A stretch of DNA of 64,000 nt, taken from the NCBI GenBank assembly GCA_035236585.1, contig CP141132.1, positions 56,951,880 through 57,015,879 of the forward strand, written 5' to 3'. The notes below the pieces were generated by a model that saw only the letters and a list, made by a program, of their open reading frames with translations, was not told where the DNA came from and made no database searches. Positions 1 through 15,605 of this stretch are shown here, piece by piece. The position numbers and the translations under genes are program-made. The number at the start of each line of letters is the position of its first letter. Position 1 is the first letter of the stretch. The stretch is from Warburgia ugandensis (lineage: Eukaryota; Streptophyta; Magnoliopsida; Canellales; Canellaceae).

Positions 1-819
1 AGACTGCAGCATAGCAACCTTTCTGATTATTTTGCACTATGATGCATATGAGAATAGGCATAGTGAAATGCCTTATGTTGTAGCATAATGAAATGCTAGG
101 TAATTGTATATTACCAATATTTCCCAAGAAGGAAAATTCCCAGTATAAGATGAGCTGTAATACTAAATTCTCAAAACGAAGAGAATTGATCAGCTTAGTT
201 GGGAATGATATTTGACTACTTTCACAAATTTAACTGGTTTACCCATGAAGGGTATGTATGTATGTATATAGATATACATAGCTTACAAAGTAAAGAGAAT
301 ATTTAAGGATAATGAGATTATGAAGTATTGGAATTACCTTGTCAATTATTATGTTTCTTGAATCCCTTACCAAGCATTGCTTGATGAGATATTGTACTTG
401 TTGCAATATCTCAGATACAGGGAAGGAGAGTTAGGAGCTGAAGACGATAGAAGACTTGAAGAGAATAATCTTCAAGGTATACCCTTGAAGACATGTATTT
501 TTCTTTGTTAAGGGTTTTATTGTATGGTGAGCTTGAGTTTTGGATTATGTAATTTTGACAAGTATTGTACTAGATTTGGCTGTATTGTGAACCACTGGAT
601 GGATCCTGGAATTTAATAAAAGTATATTCCTTCAATGGAATTTTATTTTGTACACAAATTGTACTTATGTTATGTATGAAGTGATGACTTGGGTTTTCAA
701 AACAAGTTCTAAAGAAAAGAATTTCTGCTGCTTTGTTTTGCAAAAAAAATTTACACTCTTAAGGGCCCTGCCTTTCAAAATACTTTACAAATCATATTAC
801 AAAAACCCAAGTCCTCACA
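1..819 (+). mobile_element. LTR-type sequence ending at a primer-binding site (partial)
   Basis: The stretch ends in CA directly before a primer-binding site, which is how the 3' edge of a 5' LTR looks. The upstream edge is not visible and may lie before the window, so the start given is only the window edge. No coding region is recognisable. An LTR retrotransposon fossil is the best reading; lineage is undetermined because an initiator-Met primer site occurs in both Ty1/copia and chromovirus-type Ty3/gypsy elements. Confidence 0.4.
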
Positions 820-820
820 G

Positions 821-833
821 TTGGTATCAGAGC
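821..833 (+). other. Primer-binding site, initiator-Met tRNA type
   Basis: TTGGTATCAGAGC is the classic plant primer-binding site complementary to the 3' end of initiator methionine tRNA, used to start minus-strand DNA synthesis. It lies one base after an LTR-like CA end. The same motif marks element G at 47.5 kb on the other strand. Confidence 0.75.
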
Positions 834-2039
834 GATTCATCCAGTCATAGTACAGTACAAATATGTCCAAAGGAGAGATTATAATCGAAGTCTAGATTAA
901 GATAGAAGTAGTTGTATAGAGGACTGATAGAATTTTGGTTTATGAGCAGATGCCACCAATCACTCACGGCAAAGTTCCTAAAGGGGAGCCTTGGCACAAT
1001 GATAAAGTTGTCATGTGTGAACTTGACATGGTGCATTCGAAGAATGGACATAGACACTTGTAAAAAAGGTTGCATACTATAGACCCTTGTGGTCTGCCGC
1101 TTTCACGGATCCTACATACATGGGAGCTTCATGCACTAGGCTGCCCTTATACTCATATTGAAGTTCCTATGAAGCCTTTGAGTATACAATAAAACTCTAG
1201 TGGTGATGAGCCTATGGATGGAGGATATGAGATGGAGAGTCTCTCTAAGAGTTAGCTACATAACAAAAGTGAAGATTAGTGAAAAATCATGGGTTAAATG
1301 GGAAAAACCAAGAGAAAAGAGGAAAAATCTCAAGCGAGCTCACCTCTAATAGGATCCACATGTCAATCATTGAGAGACTGGCAATGATAATGAGCGAATG
1401 CCACCACAGAAAGCACTGGCAGGCATAGTTCCCCTAATCTATCTCAATAAAAGCCTCAAGATTCTCTGTTGTACTTACATGTTGCAGGTGGAATCTCATC
1501 CCTCTTACCCATGAAGAGTGAGTCCATCGTTACTAGCAAACTGGCGGTCACTTGATATCTTGCTACCTTTGCACTTGTGGCTCTATCCTCTAGCCTCTTT
1601 AGAACCTTTGCACCTTGAGAATTCTTGATGCTCCAAGTATTGGGCATATCACTCTACTCAAGCCCTTTGATACACCACAACAACATCTACAAAACAATGG
1701 ATCAATGAAACATGCTCTAGAGACTAACTAAAGAGCGCATCCCAAAATGCCTCTTACAAACTCTATCCTCCAAACTACAATCAACCATTAGAATCACAAC
1801 CTCATCGAACTTGAGTCTCTAAGATAAGCAGACTTTGAGGGGAGGGGGAACCCCAACTCAAAATTAAGAAGTAGTAAGTCCCAGTCTCCAACCCAGTAGT
1901 GCATGATTTATGCATATCCAGGGTCTTATACACCAACATTCTGAAATATGAAAGAACTCCTAGAATACTAAAGCATCCATGATAGGTTGGGCCTTAAGTG
2001 TATGGAGACATTAAAGAACACTGGCTATATAGTAAGATG
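834..2039. other. Unassigned element interior, no recognisable gene
   Basis: I see no protein family here. The segment about 1350-1400, CACATGTCAATCATTGAGAG and its continuation, reappears in diverged form about 11,915-11,965, so this is repeat-derived. A short minus-strand open stretch at 1456-1647 has no family I can name. Probably leader or internal region of the LTR element that starts to the left. Confidence 0.35.
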
Positions 2040-2430
2040 ACCTGCTATGGGTTGTTGACCAAGGAGTCTAAAAAAAAATTTCCAAAAAAAATCATTCAAC
2101 ATAAGAATTTCTAGATTTTTAAAAAATTTCTTGTTTTCTAAGAATGCATCAAGGATTCTCTGCACAAAATAACATGGGCATGATTTCTAAAAAATGTGCA
2201 CATAATTTTCAAAACCCTAGGTGTGGCATGGAACCCTAATAACAACATTGTTTCTAACACGATAAGCTTTCTTAGGCATGATTTCTACAGACCCTAGCTA
2301 CAACACTAAACATGATATTTAGAATAAATTCAAGGGCATGATTTCATGAAAATGTATAAGTTTTCCTAAGCATGATTTCTAACATCAAGAATTCCCAAAA
2401 GAAAAGCATGATTTCTTACGAAGGAAAGGC
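2040..2430. repeat. Dispersed short motif field, GCATGATTTCT type
   Basis: The word CATGATTTCT or a near match recurs at least five times at irregular spacing of about 50-120 bases, mixed with poly-A tracts and AAACCCTA-like words. It reads as an old, degraded low-complexity array within retroelement interior sequence rather than as coding DNA. Confidence 0.45.
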
Positions 2431-3099
2431 TACTTACCTCTCCTGCGTGGGCTCAGTTTGAGATATATTTTGGCTACCAAAAGATGGGCAACAAAGTATT
2501 ACTAATATCTAGGGGAGCTCTGATATGGCTCTATCAAAGCTTCTCCTTCCCATGCACACTCTCTCCTTGTGGGTCCCATTGCTGTCTTCCAAACCCTAGC
2601 TTCTGTCCTGAGTTAGATGGGTTTGCATCTGAGACATAGTCGGTTATAAGCTTGCCTCCATCTCCATGGCCTTGAAGGGGCCACCTTAGACTCTACCTCA
2701 ATTGGCATACTTTTTGTTTTTGAGCTGTTTGCCATTTCACTCACTATCCAATGCCTCTAAAATCCTCAGAATCAGACGTGAAAGGAGTGAAAACCCCCAA
2801 AAAAAGGTCTAAAAAAATGATAAAGAACAACTTTTCTTTAACATAAAAAAGTGAAAAGTGAAAACAAATAGGGAGGAAACCCCTATTTATAACTTTCTAA
2901 AGTAATTGCCCCTTAACCTCATGATTGTAAAGTCTAAGGCTTCTAGACGCTATGATCATAAAGTCAAAGAGACCAAGAGGTGGGTCATTTTAAGTGACCC
3001 CTTAAACTCAAATACCTTTAAATTTTATAGTCATAAACTCAAGAGGGTTTTAAAAAAATGAGATTTGGTGATGGCCCCATCATTGATTTGAACGCAATT
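2431..3099. other. Unassigned AT-rich repeat-derived sequence
   Basis: No gene is visible. On the minus strand the segment around 2880-2895 reads TTATAAATAGGGG, a TATA-like element of the sort found in plant LTR promoters, which suggests unrecognised LTR sequence. No terminal repeat or primer site pins the edges. Confidence 0.25.
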
Positions 3100-3660
3100 G
3101 TGAAATCTAACCCATCATTGTTTCAAACATTGATTTTCATTGGATCTCATCAATTTGGCCATTGATTTTCATCAAATCACTTAATCTTGTTAATTCAATT
3201 GTCAATTTTTAATAAGTTATCAAATTGTCTGTCTAACTATTCATTTTTATTAAGTCATTGGAACTTGTTGATCTTGTAGTCAATTTTCATCAAATCATTG
3301 GATCAAGTCAATTTGACCATTGATTTCATCAAATCATTAGGTCTCCTTGATCTAAACCCCAAATTTAATCAAATCATTGGATCTTGTAAATATGATCATT
3401 GATTTTTATCAAATCATCAAAACTTGTTAATCCAACCAATTGGTTTCCAAAAAATCCTAGGGATCTTGTTGATCCTTCCTCATATTCAAGGGGTTCAAGG
3501 TGATTCTTTAATACAATAGGAGATTAGAGGTGATCTTTCTCAAAATTTCATCAAATTTATTGGATTAGAGGTGATCCTTCATCAATTCTCTTAGGATCAG
3601 AGATGATCAAATGTCAAAATTACATCAAAATTGAAGGAGATCCTTTCTCAAGATTCAAAA
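3100..3660. repeat. Degenerate tandem-like field, ATCAAATCATTGGATCTTGT type
   Basis: Variants of ATCAAATCATTGGATCTTGT and CATTGATTTTCATC alternate for over 500 bases with drifting spacing of about 20-60 bases. It sits just upstream of Tat-lineage pol remains. A similar GATCTTGATGA field occurs at 13.8-14.5 kb; they may be related non-coding arrays of the same class of element, but that is inference. Confidence 0.55.
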
Positions 3661-3770
3661 GATTGGAGGCAACCATCACTAACCCATATCATGTGTGTGG
3701 AAAAATCCCTAGTGAAGAAACCATCAAAATATAAAATCCATACCAATCATTACTCTAAAAAGTCTATCAA

Positions 3771-5545
3771 ATGGACCTACACAAAGTTGACCAACAATCT
3801 TACCTAGTTACCTTCCACCTCATCTTTACCAAGCTTTTTAACTTAGAAGATCTTGACTATGATACATGGATACTTCACTTTGATGGAGAATCCAACATTT
3901 CCAATCATGGAGTGGGAGCATTGCTCATCTCTCCAGAAGGGGTTTACAATCTACCTCTTAAAAAGTTTCTCTACTTTTTCACCAATGACATGGCTAGGCA
4001 TGAAGCAAGTATAGCAAGAAGAAAATGATGTATTTGATGTAATTAATATTATAGTCTATGCCAACCAATCTTAATTGTTAGTCAAGAAATAGGACAGTGG
4101 CAGATTAGAGAAGAGACACTCTACTTGTAAAGTCTATCATCAATAGTTATATCAAAACTTTAATGGAATCTCATTTTAACATCACCCAAGGAAACTTAAC
4201 CAATTGTAGACACATTAGCATTGATTGAAACTCTTACTTCTCCAAGGACAATTGTTAAACATATTACTATTAAGTGAATTGGGGAACTAGCCTTTGTGCA
4301 TGACATTATGGTTGATCATATTTCTTTTATAGGACAAGTCTCAATTACATCTAGAGTAGAAGATGGCAGACCATGGTTTGATAACGTCTTCCAATCTATC
4401 ACAACCCTCAGGGGTTTCCTTGGAAAGACAAGAGGCATCTTGAGCAACACACTAGATAATTCATTAATCATGTTGAAGAAATCCATTTAGGAGTTTGTGG
4501 TCCACATATTAAACCCATTACATTGATGAAGAGGATTCTAAGATAGGGATATTATTGGCCATCTTTGCAAAGAGATAGTTATAAGTTTGTGAAGAAATGC
4601 CATCAATGTTAGACATGAAAATTTAATTAACACACTTTTAACTAAGTTGCACTGATTAACCTCTCATTGGCCATTCTCCATATGAGGCATAGACATCATT
4701 AGCACAACATCACCGAAGTCATCTTTAGGGCATAAGTATATCTTGGTTTCCATTAACTACTTCATGAAATAAGTTAAAGGCACATCATATGTCACCATCT
4801 CATTAAGATTGTAGCCAAATTCATCATGTTTAACATCATTTAAAGATATGAAGTGCCCTATGAACTCATCTCAGATAATGAAAGACACTTTTAGAAAGAA
4901 GTTGTGTGGCCTATTCAACATCAAGAGCTATCTCTCCTCTTCTTGCAAATTGCAAACCAATGGCGCAATTGAAGCAACAAATAAGAACCTCATAGCCATA
5001 TTAAGTAAAATGATAGAAAAGAATGAGGAATTGGTTTGATAAGCTCTTTCAGGCATTATGGAGACATAAGCCCACTTTGAGGACTTCAATTGGTGTAACA
5101 CCATACAATCTAGTTTGTCAATGGAAGTAGATGTACCAATAGAAGTTGAAATTTTATCAGTAAGTATTGTCTTAGAAAGCAATCTTTCTAGGAGAATTAG
5201 ATCAAGGCCTGCCATGATTAGTTGCACTTACTTGACAAAGCAATGTTGAAATCACTCTACCGCATTGAAGATTATCAAAATCAAGTCTCTAAGGTATTCA
5301 ACAAAGAGGTTAGACCTAGGAAGTTGCAAGTGGAAGATCTAGTTATTAAAGAAGAAAAAGTACCTAAATGGAAGGGGCCTTATGTCATCAAGGAAGTCTA
5401 CAATCAAAATGTAGACAAGCTTCAACAGGTAGATGGTAGAAGTATCAAGGAAATCAGATGGATATATTCAAGAGATATATTTCTTAGACCTCTGAAAATC
5501 ACTACCCATTCGCCGATGTACCCTAGGGGTATTAGTTCTATATAG
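3771..5545 (+). mobile_element. Ty3/gypsy Tat-lineage pol fossil (RNase H to integrase), broken
   Basis: The first part (3771-4028) carries an RNase H-like run with FDGESN and a GVGALLISPEG block, typical of the dual RNase H of the Tat lineage. Around 4490-4620 lies the integrase zinc-binding head with HxGVCGPH spacing and a closing CHQC, and about 4670-4770 the WPF..WGID core start of Tat integrases. The end, about 5280-5545, has the FNKEVRPR and WKGPYVI blocks of the Tat integrase C-terminus. Order and strand are those of one pol region. It is heavily decayed, with many breaks, and is old. Gag, protease and RT are not recognisable upstream. Confidence 0.85.
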
Positions 5546-6026
5546 ATATGTTGGAGTAATACTCTAAGTGGAAAATAGACATGTATGCCACTTGTTTTGC
5601 ACAAGTACAATCCTAAATATTAATGCAATATTATTTTTCCATAAAGAAAAAGAGTATCTCTATAATAACCAAAAGAAAACATAATTGTGAGGAAAAACAT
5701 GATGATGAGGTTAACATCCAAACATGAAGAGAATTCAAAGAGAACTAAGTATTCAAAGCATGAAAGATCTTAAATAAAATGCTAGTTTTAAAGCTAGAAG
5801 TGAAGGGTTTAAGATTACGTGTCAACTTAAAAATGAATGTTTAGAGTCCTAAATCCTACTTAATGTGATCCAATAATTTAGATCATCACTCACATAGGAG
5901 TCATCACTATTACTTCCCATGGGTGTATCAATTCTTCCTCCATGGATCTCATGCTACATGCCCATAAATCATACTTGCCCCAACACCTCATGTTAATCAC
6001 TCTCCAAGAAATCCTATTTCTGGTGG
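5546..6026. other. Unassigned sequence between pol fossil and solo LTR A
   Basis: AT-rich, no gene seen. It probably continues the Tat-type fossil past its integrase and was then split by solo LTR A, because the sequence resumes directly after the second copy of the target duplication at 8943. Confidence 0.3.
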
Positions 6027-6031
6027 GGTAG
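6027..6031. repeat. Target-site duplication GGTAG, left of solo LTR A
   Basis: GGTAG at 6027-6031 is repeated exactly at 8939-8943, immediately outside the TG and CA ends of solo LTR A. Five bases is the normal staggered-cut length for Ty3/gypsy integrases. Confidence 0.85.
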
Positions 6032-6521
6032 TGTAACACCCCGGATTTTTAAGACAAAATTTTTTTTTTTTTTTTTTTATAATGGCAATTTAAATAAGAG
6101 CATTTGGGATCCCATGAGAAAAGATTTATTTAACATTTTACTAAACCTATCTTAAAACTCCAGGTGTTAATTTTTTTCTTTCTCAAAATGGCGTACATGT
6201 AATTTAAACATAATTAAATAATCCGCGTATAAATCAACGTCAAATAAATAGGCGCCTTTATTTTAAATCAAATAAACATTCAAAAGACAATAATAATATG
6301 GCCCAGGGTCTATCCATCATAACATCCCATATAAATGTCCAATATATGTCCAAAGATCTAAATCACATCCAAATATAAAGTATGCAGTCCATAATAAAAT
6401 TCAAATGATAATCCACTCTAATGACTCACATTACTTTCTAAAACTATAGGGAAACTAGTCTTCATAGCTCTCAAGGTTTATCAACCGCTTTTCCTTTCCC
6501 TGGTGTCGCGCTCGAGATCTA

Positions 6522-6547
6522 AGGCATTGCAAAACAAAGCAATGCCT
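6522..6547 (-). other. Conserved LTR hairpin (copy A)
   Basis: AGGCATTGC and GCAATGCCT form a 9-bp stem around an 8-base loop, followed on the plus strand by a GAAGCTATCGCTTGTGTAGG block. The same arrangement is found in LTR copies B, D and E and, with changed but still pairing bases, in gypsy-C. Confidence 0.65.
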
Positions 6548-7794
6548 CAAAGAAGCTATCGCTTGTGTAGGTACATAGACAATTAATGTTATAAATGAAG
6601 AAATAATGAACAAAGATTGATGAAAAAGTCTAACATTTATGGAAATAGTGATATCATAATGCCATGTTCAAATAAATGCCAATTTATTCCAAATGCTAAA
6701 ACATGAAGTTCACTGAGTTAAAACATGACATGAATCAATAACATGGAGCATACAACAAGAATAAGGGCACCCTAAGGTAATGGGTCCCACCACATCGCAC
6801 TAACATCCCCGATCGGAGTACACATAGTCAACCTCGAGTGTCGTCACACCCGTGCATACCATCTATCACCATGCTCATCATACATGCACACATAACAAAA
6901 ATATGGGCCATCATGCCCCACTGGCAACCCTCCATGGGTATCAACCACCGCCGCTCCCCGTCGACACCATAACGGGAGACTTAACGTCTGTCCCCATGGA
7001 AAGGCTCGGGCCGGTAGTGTGGACTATCCATGTTACCAAACCCCTACCGAATGCCATCTATGGGCAGGTGTCTATCATATCACAAACTCATCACATCATA
7101 ATCTCGGAAGGTGGGTGGCCGGCCCTATCCCTCCTAGCATGACGCCCACCGGGCGAGAGCACCCGTCATCAAATATAAAACACAGAAATCATATGAATAT
7201 GCTAAAACTCAAGAGTACTCATAACTTGAAATCCCCAAGACATGCCCCTCATCCTCGGGTTACCTCTATAAAAGGACCACTACTAAGCCTCTATACTCAT
7301 TTCCATGTAAATCCATGCATTTTCTATATATATAATAAGAAATAAATCTCTAATTAAGCATAACTAATTAACATCATGCTTGTAAAAGCATTTTAAATAA
7401 GTTTATTCAGTAAAAGAATTTAATTTGGAATAACCATCCCCGTACGCAATGTCGCATGAAATCCATGGTAAATAAAAATCGCAATTTAAAACACAATCAC
7501 ACATGATGCTATGTTTAAAACATGGTTTAAAATCAAGGCAAAACATTAGTTGTCGTCACCTACCTCAGTGTGAGATCACTAGCTTGCTAATAACTCCCTT
7601 TAATTGGTATATTCAAGTGCACCTGTACATGTCACATCACTATTTTAAAATTTTCCTAAATAAAAAGTGTTCATTTCTAAGTTTTTAAGTTAAAACTAGG
7701 TCCGCGTCGTCAATACGGTCACAACGCCTCTTTCGGATCGTGATTTGGACCTCTCTAGCTCCCAAAAATCAAGTTTTAGTGAAAACTACCCTCA

Positions 7795-8075
7795 AATGGG
7801 GCTTGCCGGACCACCATAAGGTGGTATAAACCGGCGGCGCCTCTTTTCCGCCGGTTTACACCGGCGTACTCTGGCGCACGAAGACGCACGGCGTCGCAGA
7901 CGCCGCACGAGATGCGCGCCGCGTCCCGGTCCCACCGCGACAGCCCACCGAGGCCGTCCCTCGGGCGTCATGGAGTGCGTCCTGGCGGCCGGCGCCACAG
8001 GCGCCGACGCCGTTGCCGACGCTGGAGAAGACGCCCGGAATTCGGACGTCTTCTCCGGCGGAGCTACAGAGCTCC
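7795..8075. other. CpG-rich module inside solo LTR A
   Basis: A sharply GC-rich block full of CG dinucleotides stands out from the surrounding AT-rich DNA. The counterpart in copy B is at 19,245-19,600 and is about 100 bases longer. Retained CpG in a methylated plant repeat suggests recent insertion or selection on the block; the first is simpler. The several overlapping open stretches here on both strands are a composition effect. Confidence 0.6.
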
Positions 8076-8549
8076 GTTTTGCGTGATTTTTGTGCCATTT
8101 TCTTCAGAATTCTCTCTAGAATCCATTTATACCCTCATTTTGCACTAATTTTCTCAAAAACCATGGTTTTTAAACAATTTTTCCCAAGTTCCTAAAAACC
8201 TCCCTAGGTACTGGTTTTTGAGTTTTCTGGGCAATTCCACCGTTGGATCACTCCCAAATTTAAAGGGTTTGCTCTTGGGTGTCTTTTGCACTAGTTGGAC
8301 GGTTCGATTTCCAAACAGACAACATTTGGTCTATGAAATCACGCTCCAACAGTAGCGTGCACAAAGCCCCCAAAAAATCAGATTTTTTTAAATGGTTTTC
8401 TAATTAATTTTCTAATTAATAAATACAAAAAAACATGGATTTGAGGCTTACCTTGCACCTGGCCGGAGTTGCTCGTGTTGCCGGGGCTCCACTCGCTGGA
8501 AACTTCAGATTTTTGCAGGTCTAGGGTTTTGCGTATCATTCATGGAAAA

Positions 8550-8573
8550 CGCTCAAAGTGGAGCGTTTTGGCT
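8550..8573. repeat. Inverted repeat AAAACGCTC / GAGCGTTTT in LTR A
   Basis: AAAACGCTC and GAGCGTTTT are arms of a hairpin with a 6-base loop. Copy B has a longer version (11-base arms, 2-base loop) at 18,730-18,753. The hairpin lies about 25-40 bases from the TATA-like element of this LTR family, so it may mark the transcription start region. Confidence 0.5.
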
Positions 8574-8938
8574 CCTAGAGGAGTATAGATATAGGGTTTT
8601 AGAGTCTTGGGGAAGAGAAACTCTTCCCCACACGTCTCTTCCCACGTCTCTCTGGCGATTTCGCCGGACTGGTAGAGACGTGTGTAGACAGGGGTGCCGT
8701 TATCAATTTGGACCCCTGTGTAACACGTTTCTGTCAAAAGACCATTTTGCCCTTACAACTTTGACGGCTCATAACTCCCTCGTTTGAGCTCCGTTTCTCG
8801 CGTTCTTGGTGGCGTTGGATTCGTATCGACGAGCACTTTCTAATTATTATGTTTTCAGGAAATAATTTCATCCATAAATTTTTATTTTAATTTATTTAAT
8901 AATTTCCTATTTTTATCTTAAAAATTAAGGATATTACA

Positions 8939-8943
8939 GGTAG
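8939..8943. repeat. Target-site duplication GGTAG, right of solo LTR A
   Basis: Exact match to 6027-6031, closing the solo LTR insertion. Confidence 0.85.
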
Positions 8944-10860
8944 TTGACAATTGAATCCAATTTTTCCATTATTTTTATATATGTAATACTGTGAAGAGAA
9001 GGCTCGACATTCCTAATACCCCTAACAATCCTAGTTTTAGTTTGCTAGAGAATGGAATTTTCTAAGTCTAAGATGGCTTCTTGCTCATGACCAAACTATC
9101 TGATAAGGTGAATTGGATAATAGAGGAAGTATGAATATATCCTAAGAGGGGCACATAGTTGGTGTTGACATAGCTATAAAGAAACTACATGTATCTCTCC
9201 CATCCAATCCTCCCAATTACCCATGGTATAGTTCCTCGAGAACTTAGGGTGTGCAACAAAGATTGAGTTGAAACTGGCCTATGAATGGGTGGATAAGATA
9301 GAAAGAGTCTGTCCAAAAGCCAATTCTACATTAAATAGGTGAAATTTAGTGAGAGATCACATGATGAATGAGAAAATAGAAAGGCTAGAAAGTGAAAGGA
9401 TCTCACATTAAAAACACTAATGCTCCATACCATTCTCCTATTCCATCCATATTAAATTCATCAGGAGTATGATGATGTCAGCAAGAAAGAGAGAAATAAG
9501 ATCTATGATGTGATTCATGACTTGATCGACAAATGTTACGAGCCTAGAAGGGGCTCTAAGATTCTCTAGTGGAAGATTAGAGAAAGAAAACAAGTAAAGA
9601 ACACATTGGCAATGGTTTCATGCATTGTTTCTGCCTAAGTTCCCATTGGCAAAGTCCGTCAATGAAAGGTAAATTGGAACGAACTTACTAGGACCTCCAT
9701 GTTCTAGAGGCATGTAGAAATTTCCTTCCACTTTGTTTAAATGGAGAAGCACAAAGAACAACCTAAAATGGTTCTCACTGCTTGGTGGTTTTAGAAAACC
9801 TGCACGAGTTCAGTAAACTTGCTTTAAGCACCTAAAATCTCCAATAGTAGAGCTAATGTCTCCATCTACAAAATCTGAAAGCATGATGCTTGTGGTCCCA
9901 ACCAATGAAATCCTTAGTCAAACCATAAGAAATCCACAAGAGAGTAAAGAATCATACATTGACACATAATAAATATTAATCAATTCTTGCTCTCTCTCAT
10001 TAGTCCGTCCATCCATGTGATTAAATCAACCATCATCTCATTTGTAGCTACCGTAATAAAATAGAAACAAAGTTTACGAGTAAGAAGATTGCAAAAAAGA
10101 AAAAAGGAAAACAACAAAGAGCATGCGTTTCCAAGAAAAATTTCCTTCCATAATGATTTTTTTTCTCTCTTCTCTTTCCCTTCTATGAGGCTACAAGAAT
10201 GGTATAGAAGAAGCCTCAATTCAAATTTGAATGATGGAAGTCACCAAAAGGTAAAAATCATTGCAATTTTAAATTTACATCCACCTGTTCTATGCAATTG
10301 TAAAGTTCTAGCTCACTAGACTACACGATCATAGACTCCAATTAGCTTATAATAGAAGTCATTGGCCACTTCACTTTAATCCATTTTGACTCAATCTTTG
10401 AGGTTTTCATGGCTACTTTGGGAACTATTATGAGGTGTAAACTCTTATGGCTATTATGTCTAATTGATTTGCAATTTTTTAAAATAAATATTTTTAGAAA
10501 CATATATTGGAATTTCTACAATTTTCATCTTTTTCCAAAATTCCAAGCATGTGACGAGCTCGAACTCTTGGCTTCCTCATTTGGTCACCCTCTCCTCCAT
10601 GATGAGTTTGATCCTTGTCCTACGTATCCTCCATGATATCCACAAGCAAGCTCTGCTAGTGGTAGAGGTTGGGGATGAAATTGTGGCTAGGGCTGCATGG
10701 CTGCTGGCTAATCTCTCACCTAGCCCTCCTCACCAAGAATTTGTGTGGCAAGTTCCATGGGAATCACCCCCTCCAAGATATAAATCCCATGGGAGAACAC
10801 TCAACATGGAAATCTATGAGTATCAAGAGTAATGAAAGTTAGTTTTTTCCCAAGAAGAGA
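8944..10860. other. Unassigned sequence, no recognisable gene
   Basis: About 1.9 kb of AT-rich sequence with no family I can name. The beginning should be the continuation of whatever element solo LTR A entered. Short open stretches (9980-10,219 minus; 10,409-10,832 plus) show no motif, no neighbour logic and composition like the flanks; I do not call them genes. Confidence 0.3.
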
Positions 10861-13789
<2,929 letters not shown>

Positions 13790-14465
13790 ATTATGATAGG
13801 ATTAGATGCCTTGGTCTCAATGGGCTTGATCTTAATGAACATGATTTTGGTGATCAGGGGACTTGATCTTGATGATTAGAGGATTTGATGCTCTTGATGA
13901 GATGACTTGACCTTGATGATTAGATGAACTTGATGATTAGAGGACTTGATGTTCTTGATGAGATGACTTGACCTTGGTGATTAGATGAACTTGATAATCA
14001 AATGTCTTGATCATGGTGATCTAAGGACTTGATCTTGATGATCACATGACTTGATCTTGATGAACATGATGTTAGCAATTGGAGGAATTGATCTTTATGA
14101 TCAGATAAACTTGATCTTAATGATTGGAGGATTCAATCTTGATAAACTTGATCTTAATGATTAGATGAATTTGATTTTCATGATAAGAGGACTTGATCTT
14201 GATAATCAGATAACTAGATCTTGATGATTAAATATACTTGATCTTAATGAATAGAGGACTTAATATTGGTGATCAAAAGATTGGTCTTGATGATCAAATG
14301 ACCTTGATCTTAATGATTAGATGACTTGATCTGGGTGATTAGAAAATTACTATTCATGATTAGATTAACTTGATCTTGATAATCAGATGATCTTGATCTT
14401 GATGAACTAGATCTTGTTGAGCAAAGGACTTGATCTTGATGAACTTAATCTTGGTGATCTAGGCA
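13790..14465. repeat. Degenerate tandem field, GATCTTGATGATTAGATGA type
   Basis: Some thirty diverged copies of a unit of roughly 20-24 bases, built from ACTTGATCTTGATGA and GATTAGATGA, run without a fixed register. It looks like an old minisatellite array in retroelement untranslated sequence. Confidence 0.7.
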
Positions 14466-15600
14466 CTTTGCTTGAATGCTGGATACCATCTATTCAAATA
14501 AGCTCAATAGGCAGAGGTAAGTTGTTTTTTGACCTTCTTTTGTTTTCAATTCATTTTTAAATTTTAGCCATTAAATCTTAGATTTAGGGTTAGATCTATA
14601 TTCTAGGATAGAAAACAAAAGCAACCCTAAAAAATTGTGCAAATCAAACATTGGATGATTGATATAAGGCCATCCAAAGAACTCATTAGAGTTTGAGTGA
14701 ACTCCAACATGGTCATGTGGTTGCACCTCTGGTTAAAGATTTTTGTATGAGCCTTGAAATTCTATTACATAACCTTAGGTCATGCAACTGCTTCCCTTTC
14801 TAAAATGTTGAGACATGTGTTCTTCTTTTTGAGTCATGTGCAATAGGTCATGAGATGTTTTCATTGAATTACCTTGAATCAGTTGCAGCATTTTGAGGGG
14901 CTTTAGGGCTGAAGTTGGAAAATCTTGTTGATATGCTAGTTTACTTGTATATCCATAGTTCAGTATTCCATATCAATTGATTTGGAATGCAATTATCAAA
15001 TCGTGTTGAAACTATTCATGTAAGCCATGGTTGAAACGCATAGCTTTGATTGATTTGGTGAGTGAATAGATTTCAAGTTGTGGCATTCATTCAAGTAGGA
15101 AAAGTAATTAAGTTGATCATGTTTAGTTTGTTGTTAGTTGTTAAAGTTCATCCTCTTAATTTCCATTGCATTCCTTATACAATTGCATTATTAAGAAAGT
15201 ATGTGTTAAAGCATGTTTTCCATAGACTAGTTTATTAATTTCATGCTTAGAAAAGTTCGTTCAAGAAAGTTGTTAAATCTTCACTTAAGGAAAGTTTTCA
15301 TTTTAGGAAACTCATCAAATTAGAAAAGTCTTCAATTTAAGAAAGTTTAACTTTAGAAAGTGCATATTTTAGGAAAATTTTCAATTTAGCTTGCTTCTTG
15401 TTTTTTCATAGTTTCCAATTTTTATGTTTTAATTTTCATTCTTAGTTAGGTGAAAAATCACTTGAATTTAGCTAGGTTAGATATTTTAAAGTAGGGACCA
15501 CTAGCATTCCATTAGTTCAACTTCTTGTGGGATCGACCTCACTAGCATGCTACAATGCAAACGATTCATGCGGTTGCAACTTTTAATTAAAACAACAACA
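14466..15600 (+). mobile_element. LTR-like 3' end of an Athila-like insertion (partial)
   Basis: The end, about 15,490-15,600, reads like the terminal part of an Athila-like LTR: a GTGGGATCGACCTCACT block as in the LTR at 16.3 kb, then a final ACAACAACA at 15,600. Directly after it comes TGTTC, which is also found at the far side of the nested Athila-like LTR at 54,771. I infer that this is the 3' edge of that nested insertion, now displaced by inversion. Upstream of about 15.4 kb I cannot assign the sequence. Confidence 0.4.
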
Positions 15601-15605
15601 TGTTC
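15601..15605 (+). repeat. Candidate target-site duplication TGTTC (inversion-separated partner at 54.77 kb)
   Basis: TGTTC here precedes the second half of an Athila-like LTR. Read on the minus strand, TGTTC also lies at 54,776-54,772, just before the TGATAAGTG start of a nested LTR. The intact sister LTR (60,549-62,440) reads AGTTC at this point, so the T is shared by both broken edges only. Confidence 0.55.

Larger units (their letters stand above)
6032..8938 (-). mobile_element. Solo LTR, copy A (Ty3/gypsy, Tekay/Del-like)
   Basis: A 2.9 kb unit begins TGTAACACCCCGG on the plus strand and ends ATATTACA, with perfect 5-bp duplications outside. Copy B at 18,367-21,368 is the same family inverted; over about 120 bases near the CCCTGGGCC block I see only one or two differences, so both insertions are fairly young. 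Element orientation is minus, judged by analogy with element G, whose LTR starts TGTAATGCC and ends in the CCCGGG side. It contains the shared double hairpin (6522-6570) and a CpG-rich module (7.80-8.07 kb). A lone LTR with intact duplications is the usual product of recombination between two LTRs. Open stretches inside it are not genes. Confidence 0.85.

Noticed and set aside
7792-8195. Cluster of Arg/Ala-rich open frames on both strands, and the similar cluster at 19,144-19,671
   Set aside because: CpG-rich sequence has few stop codons in all frames; the block is a module of solo LTRs and no frame is preserved between the copies.
8944-10860. Possible host gene exons
   Set aside because: I looked for splice-bounded coding blocks with a consistent family match and found none; the short open stretches are no longer than chance in AT-rich DNA.
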